Positions 1 through 9,346 are shown, counted from the first letter of the stretch. The stretch is 64,000 nt of DNA from Nitrospira sp. (GCA_002634385.1 NSJL01000003.1:62001-126000), one strand, 5' to 3'. The notes: a model not told the origin generated them from the sequence alone. Translations and numbers: made by a program.

Positions 1-2
1 GG

Positions 3-2390
3 GGGGAGATAATGGCCATTCTCGAAAGGGACGGATATGTTGCCGGCTATGAGACCCAGCTGAAGGCAAAAGACGGCAGGCCCATCGATGTCAGCCTCAC
101 CCTCACCATCCTGAAAGACTCCGACGGCAGGATGCTGGGAACCGTGGGCATCAGCAAGGATATCACGGAAAAAAAGAAACTCGAAAGGGCCATCGAGGAG
201 AGGAATGCGGAGCTCCATGAACTGAACGAAAAGCTGGAAGAGAAAGTGTTCGAAAGGACCAAGGAGATCGAAAGGGCCAACAGGGAGCTGGAGAGGTCGA
301 ACAAGCTGAAAAGCCAGTTCATCGCCACCATGAGCCATGAGCTGAGGACCCCCCTCAATTCCATCCTCGGCTTTTCGGAATTGCTCCTTGACGATGTGTA
401 CGGCGCCCTTGAGGAAAAGCAGAAGCGCCATGTGCAGAATATCTACAATTCGGGGAGCCATCTCCTCCAGCTCATCAATAATATCCTCGATATCGCGAAG
501 ATCGAGTCGGGGAAGATGGAGCTCCACTATGAGAGCTTTTCCCTCGCCCATGCCGTAGCGGAGGTGGAAACGGTTATCCGGTCCCTGGCGGACAGGAAGA
601 AACAGGAAATGCGGGTCCGGATTCCCGGGGATCTGCCCCCGGTCAAGGCGGACAGGGTCAAATTCAAGCAGATCCTCTATAACCTCCTCTCCAATGCCGT
701 CAAGTTCACCCCGGAGGGCGGCGCCATTACGCTGGAGGCCTCGGTGGTCGGCGGCTCCGGGCTACCCCCCTTCGCGCATACCCTCGAGGTGTTTTCGGAG
801 AAGGCCGAATTCCTTGTGTTTTCCATCGAGGATACCGGGATCGGGATACGGGCGGAGGACCGGGAGAGGATCTTTTCCGAATTCGAGCAGGGCGACAGCA
901 GCTACTCGCGGAAATACGAGGGCACCGGTCTCGGTCTTGCCCTCACCAAGAGGCTTGTTGCGCTGCACGGTGGAGAGATAGCGGTGGAGAGCGAGGAGAA
1001 CGTGGGCAGCAGATTCACCTTCATCATCCCCCTCTTCGACGGGGTGGTGGCGGGGGAGCCGTTGCGAAGGCCGTTCAGACCTGTGGAGGAGTTTCCCGCA
1101 CAGGATGTGGAGGTGGTGAAAAGCAAGCGGAGCAAGTCACCCCTTATCCTGGTGGTGGAGGACGACCCTTCCACTTCGGAAGTGCTGACCCTCTATCTTG
1201 CCCAGGCGGGATACCGGATTGCCCATGCGTATTCCGGCATCGAGGCCGTCCACCGCATCAAAGAGCTGAAGCCCTTTGCCGTGCTCCTCGATGTGATGCT
1301 GCCGGAAAAGGACGGATGGGAGATCCTGCAGGAAGTGAAGTCGGATCCCGAGACGAAGGATATCCCGGTGATCATCTCCTCGGTCATCGACAACAGGGAA
1401 CTGGGTTTCGCCCTTGGCGCCTCCGATTACCTGGTGAAGCCCGTGGACAGGACGACCCTTTTAAAGAAGCTCCAGGAGCTGAGTTTCGATACGAAAAAGG
1501 TGCGAAAGAGCGTCACCATCCTCTGCATCGACGACAACCAGGAGGTACTGGAGCTCCTGACCTCCATTCTCGAACCCGCAGGGTACAACGTTATCACCTC
1601 GGGATCGGGGCAGGAAGGGATCGACAAGGCCGCCTCCTGCAAGCCCGACCTCATCATCCTCGATCTCATGATGCCCGAAGTGGACGGCTTCGAGGTGGTG
1701 CAGAAACTGAAGGACAGTCCGGTTACTGACGATATCCCCATTTTCATCCTGACAGCGAAGGACCTGTCTGTGGAGGACCGGCTCCGGCTTGCCGGAAAGA
1801 TAGAGAGTTTTGTCCAGAAGAGCCACTTCACCAAGGAAGACCTCCTCGAATATATCAAGGATCTCGAGGTGACCTATCCTGCACGGGCGGGGTTTCTGGA
1901 CGAAGTCAGCGGTCTCTTCGATCATTCCTACTTCCAGATACGCCTTGCCCAGGAGGTGAGCAGGGCAAAGAGGTACAGGAATACTTTCACCACGCTGATC
2001 ATCGATCTGGACAATTTCACCGAATACATAAGAGTCCACGGCATTACACGGGCCAATATCTGTATCAGGAAAGTGGCGGATATCCTCCGGAAGGGGCTGC
2101 GGGGGTCCGATACGGTGGTGCGGTGCGGCATCGACGAGTTCGGGGTCGTGCTCACCAATACGCCGAAGGAGTCTGCCGAGGCCGTGGCAAAGCGGTTTCT
2201 CGCCTATATCGAGGGGTATCCCTTTTTCGGCGAGGAGGCGATGCCCCAGGGGTGCATTACGGGAAGCGCCGCCGTTGTCAATTACCCGCAGGATGCCTCC
2301 ACCCCCGAGGAAATCATTTTCAAGGCGCACCAGATATTACGGAAAGTCAAAGAGAACGGAGGAAAGAAAGTAGGCATGTATGAGCGGTAA
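3..2390 (+). CDS. Hybrid sensor histidine kinase, two receiver domains and a degenerate GGDEF domain (5' partial)
   Basis: Phosphorelay kinase. The frame is open to the left edge, so the N terminus is missing; residues are counted from the ATG at 12. It begins inside a PAS domain (to about 52), then a coiled coil (53-100), HisKA with His109 in SHELRTPLNS, and HATPase_c with N-box (from N224), DTGIGI (274-279) and GTGLGL (304-309). Two receiver domains follow: about 377-490 (Asp427 in LLDVMLPEKDG) and 500-615 (Asp551 in ILDLMMPEVDG). The C terminus (about 625-790) has a GGDEF fold, but the signature reads GIDEF (706-710), so cyclase activity is doubtful. It overlaps the next response regulator by 11 bp, suggesting the two act together. 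No membrane segment is visible in the part present. Confidence 0.93.
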   Translation, partial: GEIMAILERDGYVAGYETQLKAKDGRPIDVSLTLTILKDSDGRMLGTVGISKDITEKKKLERAIEERNAELHELNEKLEEKVFERTKEIERANRELERSNKLKSQFIATMSHELRTPLNSILGFSELLLDDVYGALEEKQKRHVQNIYNSGSHLLQLINNILDIAKIESGKMELHYESFSLAHAVAEVETVIRSLADRKKQEMRVRIPGDLPPVKADRVKFKQILYNLLSNAVKFTPEGGAITLEASVVGGSGLPPFAHTLEVFSEKAEFLVFSIEDTGIGIRAEDRERIFSEFEQGDSSYSRKYEGTGLGLALTKRLVALHGGEIAVESEENVGSRFTFIIPLFDGVVAGEPLRRPFRPVEEFPAQDVEVVKSKRSKSPLILVVEDDPSTSEVLTLYLAQAGYRIAHAYSGIEAVHRIKELKPFAVLLDVMLPEKDGWEILQEVKSDPETKDIPVIISSVIDNRELGFALGASDYLVKPVDRTTLLKKLQELSFDTKKVRKSVTILCIDDNQEVLELLTSILEPAGYNVITSGSGQEGIDKAASCKPDLIILDLMMPEVDGFEVVQKLKDSPVTDDIPIFILTAKDLSVEDRLRLAGKIESFVQKSHFTKEDLLEYIKDLEVTYPARAGFLDEVSGLFDHSYFQIRLAQEVSRAKRYRNTFTTLIIDLDNFTEYIRVHGITRANICIRKVADILRKGLRGSDTVVRCGIDEFGVVLTNTPKESAEAVAKRFLAYIEGYPFFGEEAMPQGCITGSAAVVNYPQDASTPEEIIFKAHQILRKVKENGGKKVGMYER

Positions 2391-2754
2391 GGTGAAGATA
2401 CTGGTTATCGAGGACAACCCCGCCAACAGGGAGCTGTTCATTGACCTCCTCACCGTGGGGGGGTACGAATGTATCGGGACCGATAAAGGGGAAGAGGCAC
2501 TGGATCTGGCAAAAAGAGAGAGCCCCGAACTCGTCCTTCTCGATATTCAGTTGCCCGGGGTGGACGGATTGACGGTGGTGAAGCTGCTGAAAGCGGAGGA
2601 GGAAACGAAACACATCAAAGTGATCGCCCTTACCGCCTATGCCATGAAGGGCGATAGAGAGAGATTCCTCAAGGAAGGATTTGACGGGTATATCTCCAAG
2701 CCTGTCATGGTGAAGGAGTTCCTCGAGGCGATCAAAAAGTACCTGGAGGGATAG
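2380..2754 (+). CDS. Single-domain response regulator (CheY/DivK-like)
   Basis: A 124-residue stand-alone receiver domain with no output domain. Acidic residues near Glu11-Asp12, phospho-acceptor Asp55 in LLDIQLPGVDG, Thr in LTAYA and Lys in ISKPV form the usual active site. Its start lies inside the end of the hybrid kinase gene, so the two are probably translationally coupled, and it is the likely partner of that kinase or one of its relay steps. The resemblance is to DivK-type phosphotransfer regulators; a chemotaxis CheY role is less likely because no chemotaxis genes are nearby. Its TAG stop is also the first bases of the repeat element that follows. Confidence 0.9.
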   Translation: MSGKVKILVIEDNPANRELFIDLLTVGGYECIGTDKGEEALDLAKRESPELVLLDIQLPGVDGLTVVKLLKAEEETKHIKVIALTAYAMKGDRERFLKEGFDGYISKPVMVKEFLEAIKKYLEG

Positions 2755-2931
2755 GGTGTGTTTGCACACTATCTTCTGCTGCGACCGGCTGCACCGTCCC
2801 CGTGCTGTGTTCTCCCGAACACATCGTCCTCACCGTAGCTCTGCTACGCCTCCGGGCATTGTGCCCGGGACGCCTTGCCCAGAAACGGTTCGCTCGCTCT
2901 CGCTACGAACCCAGTGTGCAAACACACCCTA
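2752..2931. mobile_element. MITE-like palindromic element, copy A (180 bp)
   Basis: The ends are perfect 19-bp inverted repeats: TAGGGTGTGTTTGCACACT at 2752-2770 and its complement at 2913-2931. Both ends finish in TA, as expected for insertion at a TA target. There is no coding content; the interior holds short hairpins such as CGTAGC-TCT-GCTACG. A second copy of exactly the same length lies at 48830-49009 with a closely similar interior. The left end supplies the TAG stop codon of the response regulator gene. Confidence 0.8.
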
Positions 2932-2942
2932 ACTCCCCCTCG

Positions 2943-3034
2943 CCCCCTCTTACCCTAAGAGGGGGAATTCACTTCTCTCCCTTTTAGGAAGAAGGGGCTC
3001 TGGGATCAGTTCCTCCCCTTAGGGTAAGGGGAGG
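2943..3034. terminator. Two hairpins between convergent genes
   Basis: CCCCCTCTT-ACCCT-AAGAGGGGG (2943-2965) and CCTCCCCTT-AGGGT-AAGGGGAGG (3012-3034) are perfect 9-bp stems with 5-base loops. They lie between the plus-strand response regulator and the minus-strand DRTGG gene and could end transcription from both sides, although neither has a clear T tract. Similar hairpins of the CCYCYCYTT type recur at 8470-8490, 8543-8563 and 21892-21911, so they may also be a dispersed repeat. Confidence 0.5.
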
Positions 3035-3088
3035 TCGGGAGGGGTTATTCAGGAGGGAGAAAACTACAGGCTCAAGGACAACAGCTCT

Positions 3089-4144
3089 CTAGGAGAGCCC
3101 CTGAAGGAAGCCGTCCGTATCGAAGGATGTATCGATGATCTCTTTTGCCCGGTCTATTTTCCTCTGCTCGCGTATCCGGGTTTTCCCCATTACCGACTCG
3201 ATCCTGTCGACGGTGGTGAAGGTATCCTCCGGCACCGAAATGAGGGGAATGCCTTTCGACTGGGCCTTGCCGAGGACGACATCGTTGATGCTGAGACCGC
3301 CGGTGAGAATGATGCACTTTGTGGAGGTCTCCATGGCCACGAGCTGAATGTCGGAGCGGTGCGCTCCGGTGATCACCGCCTTGTTCGGCACCCTTCTGAA
3401 GTAGGCGAGGGCATTGTCCACGTCCATGGCGCCGATAGAGAAGCGCTCCACGAACTCGTTCAGTTTGTCCTCGCAGCAGAGGACCCTTCCATGGAGGATC
3501 TCGATAAGCTGCGCTATGGTGATGGATTCCAGCAGGCTGTCCTTCTGGAATATCCCGAAGATATTCACCTCTTTCCCCCCGAGAAAGGGTTTTACGTTCT
3601 GTTCCACATGCCGCAGGGCGTTGGCGGGCACTTTATTGATCACCCCGCCCGCGAATTTACCCTGGAGCAGCCTCTTGCCCCCGAGGAGGGTATCCATGGA
3701 GAGGTCCCCTCTCCATGCTTCCACCATGAGCGCCTTTCCACCCGTCTCCTCGATGAGGGTGAGGGCATTGCTGTCGAGGGTCGCCCCTTCGAAGAGGTCC
3801 CCGGCTCCGCCGATGAGGAGAAAGTCTTTGTTCTTGTGAGCGGAGAGCGCCTCCCTGATTCTCCTTTTCGCGTCCACGGACTTCCCTTCGAACAGGAGGC
3901 TCTGCATCTCATAACTGAGGACAAAAGGGGAGATGCTGTTCATCGGATCGGAAAGGGAGAGCGCCTCCTTTATAAAGAGGGCATCGGCATCGTACACCTC
4001 CCCCCCCTGCTTAACCGGTGTCTTGCTGATGGGCTTCATGTACCCTACCTTATACCCCTTTTCGATCAACTTCAGCCCCAGCCCTATGGCGAGCAATGTT
4101 TTCCCGGCGTATCCCCTGTTCGAAATGATGAATACGGGAATCAT
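3089..4144 (-). CDS. BioD/Pta-like P-loop protein with DRTGG domain
   Basis: Cytoplasmic protein of 351 residues. The N-terminal part is a dethiobiotin-synthetase-like P-loop ATPase (VFIISNRGYAGKTLLAIG near the N terminus), as in the N-terminal region of long phosphotransacetylases. The C-terminal part is a DRTGG domain (ITGAHRSDIQLVAM through LTGGLSINDVVLGKA). The catalytic phosphotransacetylase domain is absent. The start at 4144 was chosen because AGGAGG lies 6 bases upstream; a longer frame to 4186 lacks such a site. It lies downstream of the ADP-forming acyl-CoA ligase, a pairing that suggests a role in acetyl-CoA metabolism or its regulation. The exact activity is unknown. Confidence 0.85.
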   Translation of the reverse strand: MIPVFIISNRGYAGKTLLAIGLGLKLIEKGYKVGYMKPISKTPVKQGGEVYDADALFIKEALSLSDPMNSISPFVLSYEMQSLLFEGKSVDAKRRIREALSAHKNKDFLLIGGAGDLFEGATLDSNALTLIEETGGKALMVEAWRGDLSMDTLLGGKRLLQGKFAGGVINKVPANALRHVEQNVKPFLGGKEVNIFGIFQKDSLLESITIAQLIEILHGRVLCCEDKLNEFVERFSIGAMDVDNALAYFRRVPNKAVITGAHRSDIQLVAMETSTKCIILTGGLSINDVVLGKAQSKGIPLISVPEDTFTTVDRIESVMGKTRIREQRKIDRAKEIIDTSFDTDGFLQGLS

Positions 4145-4301
4145 GTATTTCCTCCTTCTCTGAATTCCAAACTGCATCCCCTGCATCTCCCCCCTCCCCC
4201 GCAGGGGTGCTCCGCTCGCCCGGCCGATGCGGGGAGCCTCCGGCAGACGCTTCCAGGGGAGTCCGGTGACTGGGATTCGTCTTTCATTGTATCATTTTTC
4301 C

Positions 4302-6395
4302 TCATTTCGGCCTTTCGAAAATGATCCGTGCATCGAGGGCGAAGGTCCCCCTGCTCATTACCACGAGGGGATTGATGTCCAGTTCCCGGATCCGGGGAAA
4401 ATCCGTCACCAGGGCCGACACGCGCAGGATGCACTCGACGATCGCTTCTATATCCACCGGTTTTTCTCCACGGGCGCCCCGCAGGAGAGCGCTGGTCCTG
4501 ATTTCGTTGATCATGGAGAGCGCCTCGTTGTGCGAGACCGGCGCAATCCTGAAGGAAACGTCCTTCAATACTTCCACATAGATGCCTCCCAGCCCGAACA
4601 TGATCATATGACCGAAGGTCCGGTCGTAGGTGACGCCGATGATCACTTCCTTTCCGCCCTTGATCATTTCATAGAGCATGACGCCCTCGACGAAAGCGTC
4701 GGGCATGAGCCTCTTTACATTGCTGGTGATTTCCATGAAGGCGTCGCGGGCGGCGAGGGCGGAGCCGATATTCAGTTTGACTCCTCCCACGTCCGTCTTG
4801 TGGAGTATGTCGGGAGAGGATATCTTCATCACCAGGGGGGGGCCGATCCTTTCCGCAATGGCGAAAGCCTCCATGGAGGTGCGGGCAAGTGCCCTTTCGG
4901 GAAAGGTGAACCCGTAGTGGGAGAGGATTTCCATGGCACTGTCCTCCCCCACCTCGTACCGTTCCGCTTCCAGGAGAGAGGAGATGATCCCGGCTACCGC
5001 CTCCTTCCCCGGGGTCCCCGTCTGCGGGGGCTCTTCGAACCGGTGCTGCCATACGGTGAAGTCGTACATTCTCCTGAAGGACCGGACCGCTGTTTCGGGA
5101 TAGATAAAGCCGGGGATGGAGTGCCTCTTGAGCTTCTCAAGGGAATTCCGCACCCTCATCTCTCCGATGAAGGAGGCGATGATGGGCTTGTCCGTCGCCT
5201 GCGCCGCCTCGATGATGATGTCGGCGGTGTTCTCCACGTCTGTCATGGCCTGCGGAGTGAGGATAACGGCGATGCCGTCCACGTTGGGATCGTGGATGGC
5301 CCTCTGCAGCACCGCTGCATACCGTTCAGAAGTGGCATCCCCGATGATGTCCACCGGATTGTACAGGGAGGCGGTGGGGGGCAGGAGGGAGGCGATGGCG
5401 TCGATGGAGCTTTTTGTCATCTGCGGTAACCTCACTTTCATCCGCTCCGCGGTGTCCGCGGCGATGATCCCCGGTCCTCCGGCATTGGTGATGATGAGCA
5501 GCCTGTCCCCCGCGGGGAGCTTCCTTCCTGAAAAGGCGAGGGCGGTATCGAAAAGGTCCTGGATCCCGTCCGCCTTGATGATCCCGGTCTGCTTGAAGGC
5601 TGCGTTGAAGGCGACCTCGGATCCCGCCAGGGCTCCGGTATGGGAGGAGGCGGCCCGCGCACCCGCTTCGGTTCCCCCGGATTTGATGAGGATGATGGGC
5701 TTCACCTTCGTGGCCCTGCGGGCCACCTGGAAGAACCGGTGGCCGTCCACTACGTCCTCTATATACCCGAGGATGACGTCCGTATCGGGATCCTCCGCGA
5801 AATATTCGATAAAGTCTATCTCATTGAGGTCGGTTTTGTTCCCCAGGCTGATGAATTTCGAGAAGCCGATGTTATTGCCGAGTGCCCAGTCGAGAATGGC
5901 GATGCCGAGGGCTCCCGATTGGGAAAAGAAGGAGATCCTGCCCTTCGGAAGCATCCCGCCCGCAAAGGAGGCGTTCATGTTGTTTGCCGTATTGATAAGC
6001 CCGAGACAGTTGGGGCCGAGCATCCTGATAGAGTGCTCCCGGGCAATGGCCTTGATCCGCTCTTCCCTCGTGAAGCCCTCGGGCCCGGACTCCTTGAACC
6101 CCGCGCTGACGACGATCACGGCCCGTACCTCCGCCGCGGCACAGTCCAGGAGTGCGTCCGGTACGAGGGGGGCCGGAACGGAGATGACCGCAAGATCGAC
6201 GTTCCCGTCCGCTTCCGAAACCTTCGGACAGGCTTTCACTCCGAGGATTTCCTCTGCATTGGGGTTTACAGGATATATTTTCCCCGGATACCGGTACTTG
6301 ATCAGGTTGTCCAGCACCGCGTATCCGACCTTCCTGGGGTCTTTCGAGGCTCCGATAACGGCGACGGAAGAGGGATTGAACAGTGCCTCCAGCAT
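4302..6395 (-). CDS. Acetate/acyl-CoA ligase (ADP-forming), fused alpha-beta
   Basis: Enzyme of 697 residues that interconverts acyl-CoA plus ADP and phosphate with the free acid, CoA and ATP, giving substrate-level phosphorylation. Order: CoA-binding Rossmann domain (from about residue 7, VAVIGASKDPRKVG), succinyl-CoA-ligase-like domains with the phospho-histidine His252 in SSHTGALAG, then an ATP-grasp beta domain from about 480 (RIGPPLVMKISSPDILHKTDVGGV). Length and order fit the single-chain bacterial and archaeal family. The substrate (acetate, aryl acids or others) cannot be read from sequence. The DRTGG gene follows 157 bp downstream on the same strand. Confidence 0.92.
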   Translation of the reverse strand: MLEALFNPSSVAVIGASKDPRKVGYAVLDNLIKYRYPGKIYPVNPNAEEILGVKACPKVSEADGNVDLAVISVPAPLVPDALLDCAAAEVRAVIVVSAGFKESGPEGFTREERIKAIAREHSIRMLGPNCLGLINTANNMNASFAGGMLPKGRISFFSQSGALGIAILDWALGNNIGFSKFISLGNKTDLNEIDFIEYFAEDPDTDVILGYIEDVVDGHRFFQVARRATKVKPIILIKSGGTEAGARAASSHTGALAGSEVAFNAAFKQTGIIKADGIQDLFDTALAFSGRKLPAGDRLLIITNAGGPGIIAADTAERMKVRLPQMTKSSIDAIASLLPPTASLYNPVDIIGDATSERYAAVLQRAIHDPNVDGIAVILTPQAMTDVENTADIIIEAAQATDKPIIASFIGEMRVRNSLEKLKRHSIPGFIYPETAVRSFRRMYDFTVWQHRFEEPPQTGTPGKEAVAGIISSLLEAERYEVGEDSAMEILSHYGFTFPERALARTSMEAFAIAERIGPPLVMKISSPDILHKTDVGGVKLNIGSALAARDAFMEITSNVKRLMPDAFVEGVMLYEMIKGGKEVIIGVTYDRTFGHMIMFGLGGIYVEVLKDVSFRIAPVSHNEALSMINEIRTSALLRGARGEKPVDIEAIVECILRVSALVTDFPRIRELDINPLVVMSRGTFALDARIIFERPK

Positions 6396-6452
6396 GAGTT
6401 AAGTTTACTTGGAAATGAATATGGGGTCAACAGAGAAGTAATGCGTCAGGGA

Positions 6453-7235
6453 TCAGAGGGGGCTGATCCTCTCTTTCGCATAAATCTTTCCTGTCGTGCG
6501 ATCATAGACCCATATCTCTGCGATCCGCGCCGGTACATAATGGATATCTTTCGTGATATCGACGGGCTTATACACTGTCCAGCTCACACGGTACTCTCCC
6601 CTGAACGGTACCGGCCCGTTCGGCAAGGAAGCAGCCGGGGCGCAGACGACGAGGAGTGCCGCGGTATCTTTCAGAGCTCGGGCTGCGGAGGGAGATATGC
6701 CCTTTACCGTGACCGCGTAGTGCGCGGTTCCCTTCTTCTTTTCGTGCACTATCCGGCCGGTATTGAGGATCGCCAGGGCGTAGGAATCCTTGAAGAGGGC
6801 GGCCACCTTTTGCTGAACGCCGCATTTCGTGCAGCCGATGTAGGATTCCGTCCTCTTGTCGATATCTTTAATAGTGATGGCCCAACGGGCGGCTTCAGGG
6901 GCGGAGGGGGATGTAACGGAATGCAAAACCAGCGAGATTTTTACCGAGCGGGAGCGGGAGTGATAGGGCGAAAAGACCACCCCCGATCCGTCTTCGACGG
7001 TAAAGGCGTAGGGAGCAGAAGCACTGCCGCTCTTCCGGTCCCCTTCCGCTGTAAAGACCTCCACGATATCGTGTCCGAGGAACCCTCCGGGCAGCGCCTC
7101 CGCCTTCGGATCGAACTCCCCTTTGCTATAGGCGTTGAGCCCGCTCCCTGCATCGGGTTTCCCCTCTGCGAAGGACACGCCTGCGAGCAGGAAGAAAACG
7201 GCGAAAACGATCAAAAAGACCCTATGCTCCCTCAT
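6453..7235 (-). CDS. Secreted protein of unknown function
   Basis: Not recognised as a known family. The 260-residue product begins with a clear signal peptide (MREHRVFLIVFAVFFLLAG, cleavage likely near SFA-EG), so it is periplasmic or secreted. The middle contains a CTKCG pair of cysteines. The start at 7235 follows GGGGAAG; a longer frame to 7256 has no ribosome site and would put extra residues before the signal peptide. It overlaps the preceding small reading frame by 14 bp and probably belongs to the queC transcript, but nothing links its function to queuosine. Confidence 0.75.
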   Translation of the reverse strand: MREHRVFLIVFAVFFLLAGVSFAEGKPDAGSGLNAYSKGEFDPKAEALPGGFLGHDIVEVFTAEGDRKSGSASAPYAFTVEDGSGVVFSPYHSRSRSVKISLVLHSVTSPSAPEAARWAITIKDIDKRTESYIGCTKCGVQQKVAALFKDSYALAILNTGRIVHEKKKGTAHYAVTVKGISPSAARALKDTAALLVVCAPAASLPNGPVPFRGEYRVSWTVYKPVDITKDIHYVPARIAEIWVYDRTTGKIYAKERISPL

Positions 7236-7494
7236 TGCTTCCCCTACATTCGGCATTATGTAGTATTGTACTATTTTTTACAGAGAATGTAAGCCCTCCG
7301 TACTGACAAAGGCAGGTAAAGGTGTCCTTTCTTGCTACAGAACGGCCAGGCAGAGAAAGTAGCCGATGGTAAGATCCATGGACTGCGGCGAAGGCGGAGG
7401 ATTGCAGGACCAGGACGGGGTACAGGAAACTGAACCAGACAACGCCGAACAGGTTGATGAGCAGGACAGCGAGGAGCAGAAGTGCCTTATCCAC
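7222..7494 (-). CDS. Possible small membrane protein
   Basis: A 90-residue frame with a GTG start 8 bases after GGAGG, 28 bp downstream of the queC stop. The N terminus is strongly hydrophobic (MDKALLLLAVLLINLFGVVW), giving one membrane helix. The second half has little character in this frame, whereas another minus-strand frame there reads a hydrophobic stretch (MDLTIGYFLCLAVL) and then stops. A frameshift in a two-helix protein is therefore possible. It may be a real small gene, a damaged one, or only the space between queC and the secreted protein gene. Confidence 0.4.
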   Translation of the reverse strand: MDKALLLLAVLLINLFGVVWFSFLYPVLVLQSSAFAAVHGSYHRLLSLPGRSVARKDTFTCLCQYGGLTFSVKNSTILHNAECRGSNEGA

Positions 7495-7522
7495 CCAATT
7501 TCCTCCGGTAGGGCACGGGTTA

Positions 7523-8293
7523 CTACTGCAGCAGGGGATCTTTCAGTCCCGCCTCTTCGAACCCCTTTGCCCTGAAAAGGCAACTGTCGCACCTTCCACA
7601 GGGGACGTACACGGGGGAGGGGGGAAAGGGGGCGCGCGCCTTTTGCTCCTCCGGGCCCGCTTCCCGGGGATCATAACAGCTCCAGGTGAGAGAGTAGTCG
7701 AGCCCCAGTTCCGTGCCCCTCCTGATGATCTCCGCTTTTGTCAGGTACAGGAGGGGGGCGTTGATCCTGAACCGGATCTTTCCCTCCACGGAAACTTTTG
7801 TGGCGAGATTCGCCATAGCCTCGAAGGCCGTGAGGTATTCCGGCCTGCAGTCGGGATACCCGCTGTAATCTACGGCATTGGCGCCGATGAAAATAGCGGG
7901 GGCTTCGAGCACCTCGGCCCACGAAAGACCGAAGGAGAGGAAGATGGTATTCCGGGCCGGGACGTAGGTGGACGGTATCGTCTCTGTCCTCTTTTCCTTC
8001 AGTTGTTCAGTGTGTTTTCCCTCTTTGTCGCAGGTGCTTTCCGCCTTCGGTACCTCCCTATCCGAGGTGAGGGCGGAGCCGCCGATGGCGCGCAGGTCGA
8101 AACCGATGACGAGGTGTTTCTTCACCCCGAGACTTTCCGCCACCATTCCCGCCGAGAGGAGCTCTCGCCGGTGCCGCTGGGCATAGTCGAAGCTCAGGGC
8201 ATAGATTTCATACCCTTCCGCCTTTGCAAGGGCTGCCGTAGTGGAGGAGTCGATCCCGCCGCTCAAAAGGACAACTGCTTTTTTATAGCTCAT
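7523..8293 (-). CDS. queC: 7-cyano-7-deazaguanine synthase QueC
   Basis: Converts 7-carboxy-7-deazaguanine to preQ0 with ATP and ammonia, in tRNA queuosine synthesis. The N-terminal PP-loop SGGIDSS is at 11-17 and the C-terminal zinc site is Cys206, Cys232, Cys235 and Cys238 (SCYDPRE, then CGRCDSC). At 256 residues it is somewhat longer than usual because of two inserts: about 82-104 (charged, Glu/Lys-rich) and about 212-228 (proline-rich, before the cysteine triad). No other queuosine gene is in the window. Confidence 0.95.
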   Translation of the reverse strand: MSYKKAVVLLSGGIDSSTTAALAKAEGYEIYALSFDYAQRHRRELLSAGMVAESLGVKKHLVIGFDLRAIGGSALTSDREVPKAESTCDKEGKHTEQLKEKRTETIPSTYVPARNTIFLSFGLSWAEVLEAPAIFIGANAVDYSGYPDCRPEYLTAFEAMANLATKVSVEGKIRFRINAPLLYLTKAEIIRRGTELGLDYSLTWSCYDPREAGPEEQKARAPFPPSPVYVPCGRCDSCLFRAKGFEEAGLKDPLLQ

Positions 8294-8610
8294 TTAACAT
8301 ATCTCCTAAAGCTGTCAGTAGGTCAACCACATTGCACTGCTGTATTTCTTTTGCGCTGTTCCAGTTAAAATAACTTGAAATCGAACACTTTTTAAATTTA
8401 ACGGGTACCAGCTTCTCTTCAGATACTAGTGGTAAGTCACATTTGAAAGTGAGGTATTCCTTTTTAAGACCCCTCTTTTTCAAAGAGGGGCGGGGGGAGA
8501 TTGTATGGATTGAAAGACTCTTCTTCATCAAATCCCTCCTGCCCTCCCTTTTCCAAAGGGAGGAATTCTCTTTCCTCACTTTCAACCGTGACTGACTACT
8601 AGCTGACTCT
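8294..8610. other. Intergenic stretch with two hairpins
   Basis: Relatively AT-rich for this window and without a credible gene. It contains CCCCTCTTT-TTC-AAAGAGGGG (8470-8490) and CCTCCCTTT-TCC-AAAGGGAGG (8543-8563), two members of the hairpin type also seen near 3.0 and 21.9 kb. A minus-strand frame across the region has no family resemblance and runs through the repeats. Confidence 0.5.
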
Positions 8611-9241
8611 TTATTTGTCCGATTTACAAGCATTTTCTGTTTTCTGCGTTTTTGTATCCATATCAACTACCTTATAAGCCTGTGACGGATGATTTGGTTG
8701 TTGAGGATAACGAACCTCCAATAATCCTTTTTTGGAGATTCGGATTGCGGGGATCGCTGACTCCCCCCTCATACAGCCTGTGTAGAGGAATCCGAAGTCG
8801 TCCGGGATTTTGGAACAGAAAAACATCCGGACATCTTATGATGACGATAGGTCGTGAAGATAGATGGTCGACGTGGACAAGCGCATTAACCAGTGCCTCC
8901 CGCAACGCCTCGTGCACGTGAGTTTCACCCTTTCTGATCGCATCATTGTCCAACTGGAACGGAATGTCTATATCGGCAACAAGACGGGCGTAAATCCGAT
9001 AATAAAAATTGAAAAGATTGGGCTCCCACTTGCCATCAATGGTTAAACGGTATGTCCATCTTTGTTCAGGATTGCCCGAAAGCTGTTCCTGATAGTCGAG
9101 ATGATAGTAAGGCAGCGCATTGAGAAGGCTCCTTTCCCTGCCGAACATCAGTTTGAAATCCACTCCCGCGTTATGTATTTGCAAGGACCTGCCCTTCGTA
9201 TACAGTGCCACTGATAAGAAGATTCCAGCAACTCCGTCCAT
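8611..9241 (-). pseudogene. Broken AlbA_2/RecG-like (Schlafen-type) regulator
   Basis: The main frame (8672-9241, 189 residues) matches the middle of AlbA_2/HATPase_c_4 transcriptional regulators. EALREALVNALVH is the ATP-binding helix and FQNPGRLRIPLHRLYEGGVSDPRNPNLQK the following segment. The N-terminal AlbA domain is missing. At the run of A residues after NPNLQK the frame is lost, and the neighbouring minus-strand frame immediately continues with KGLLEVRYPQQPNHPSQAY, which resembles the C-terminal end of such proteins. The segment between has therefore been deleted and the frame shifted. It is a decaying gene, probably without function. Confidence 0.65.
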
Positions 9242-9346
9242 CCTATTCCCTCTTTACAGGAAACAGTTCAAAATTCTTTTTTTCTATTTGTAACACGACG
9301 TACGCACATGCAATAAATGAGTCTGCAAGGTAAGGATTTCCCCTCT

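Noticed and set aside
5640-7292. A 550-codon plus-strand open frame across the acyl-CoA ligase and secreted protein genes
   Set aside because: It is antisense to a clearly recognisable gene, has no family resemblance and no ribosome site; high GC keeps the frame open.
8283-8666. A 127-codon minus-strand frame beside queC
   Set aside because: It runs through two hairpin repeats and has no recognisable domain or ribosome site.
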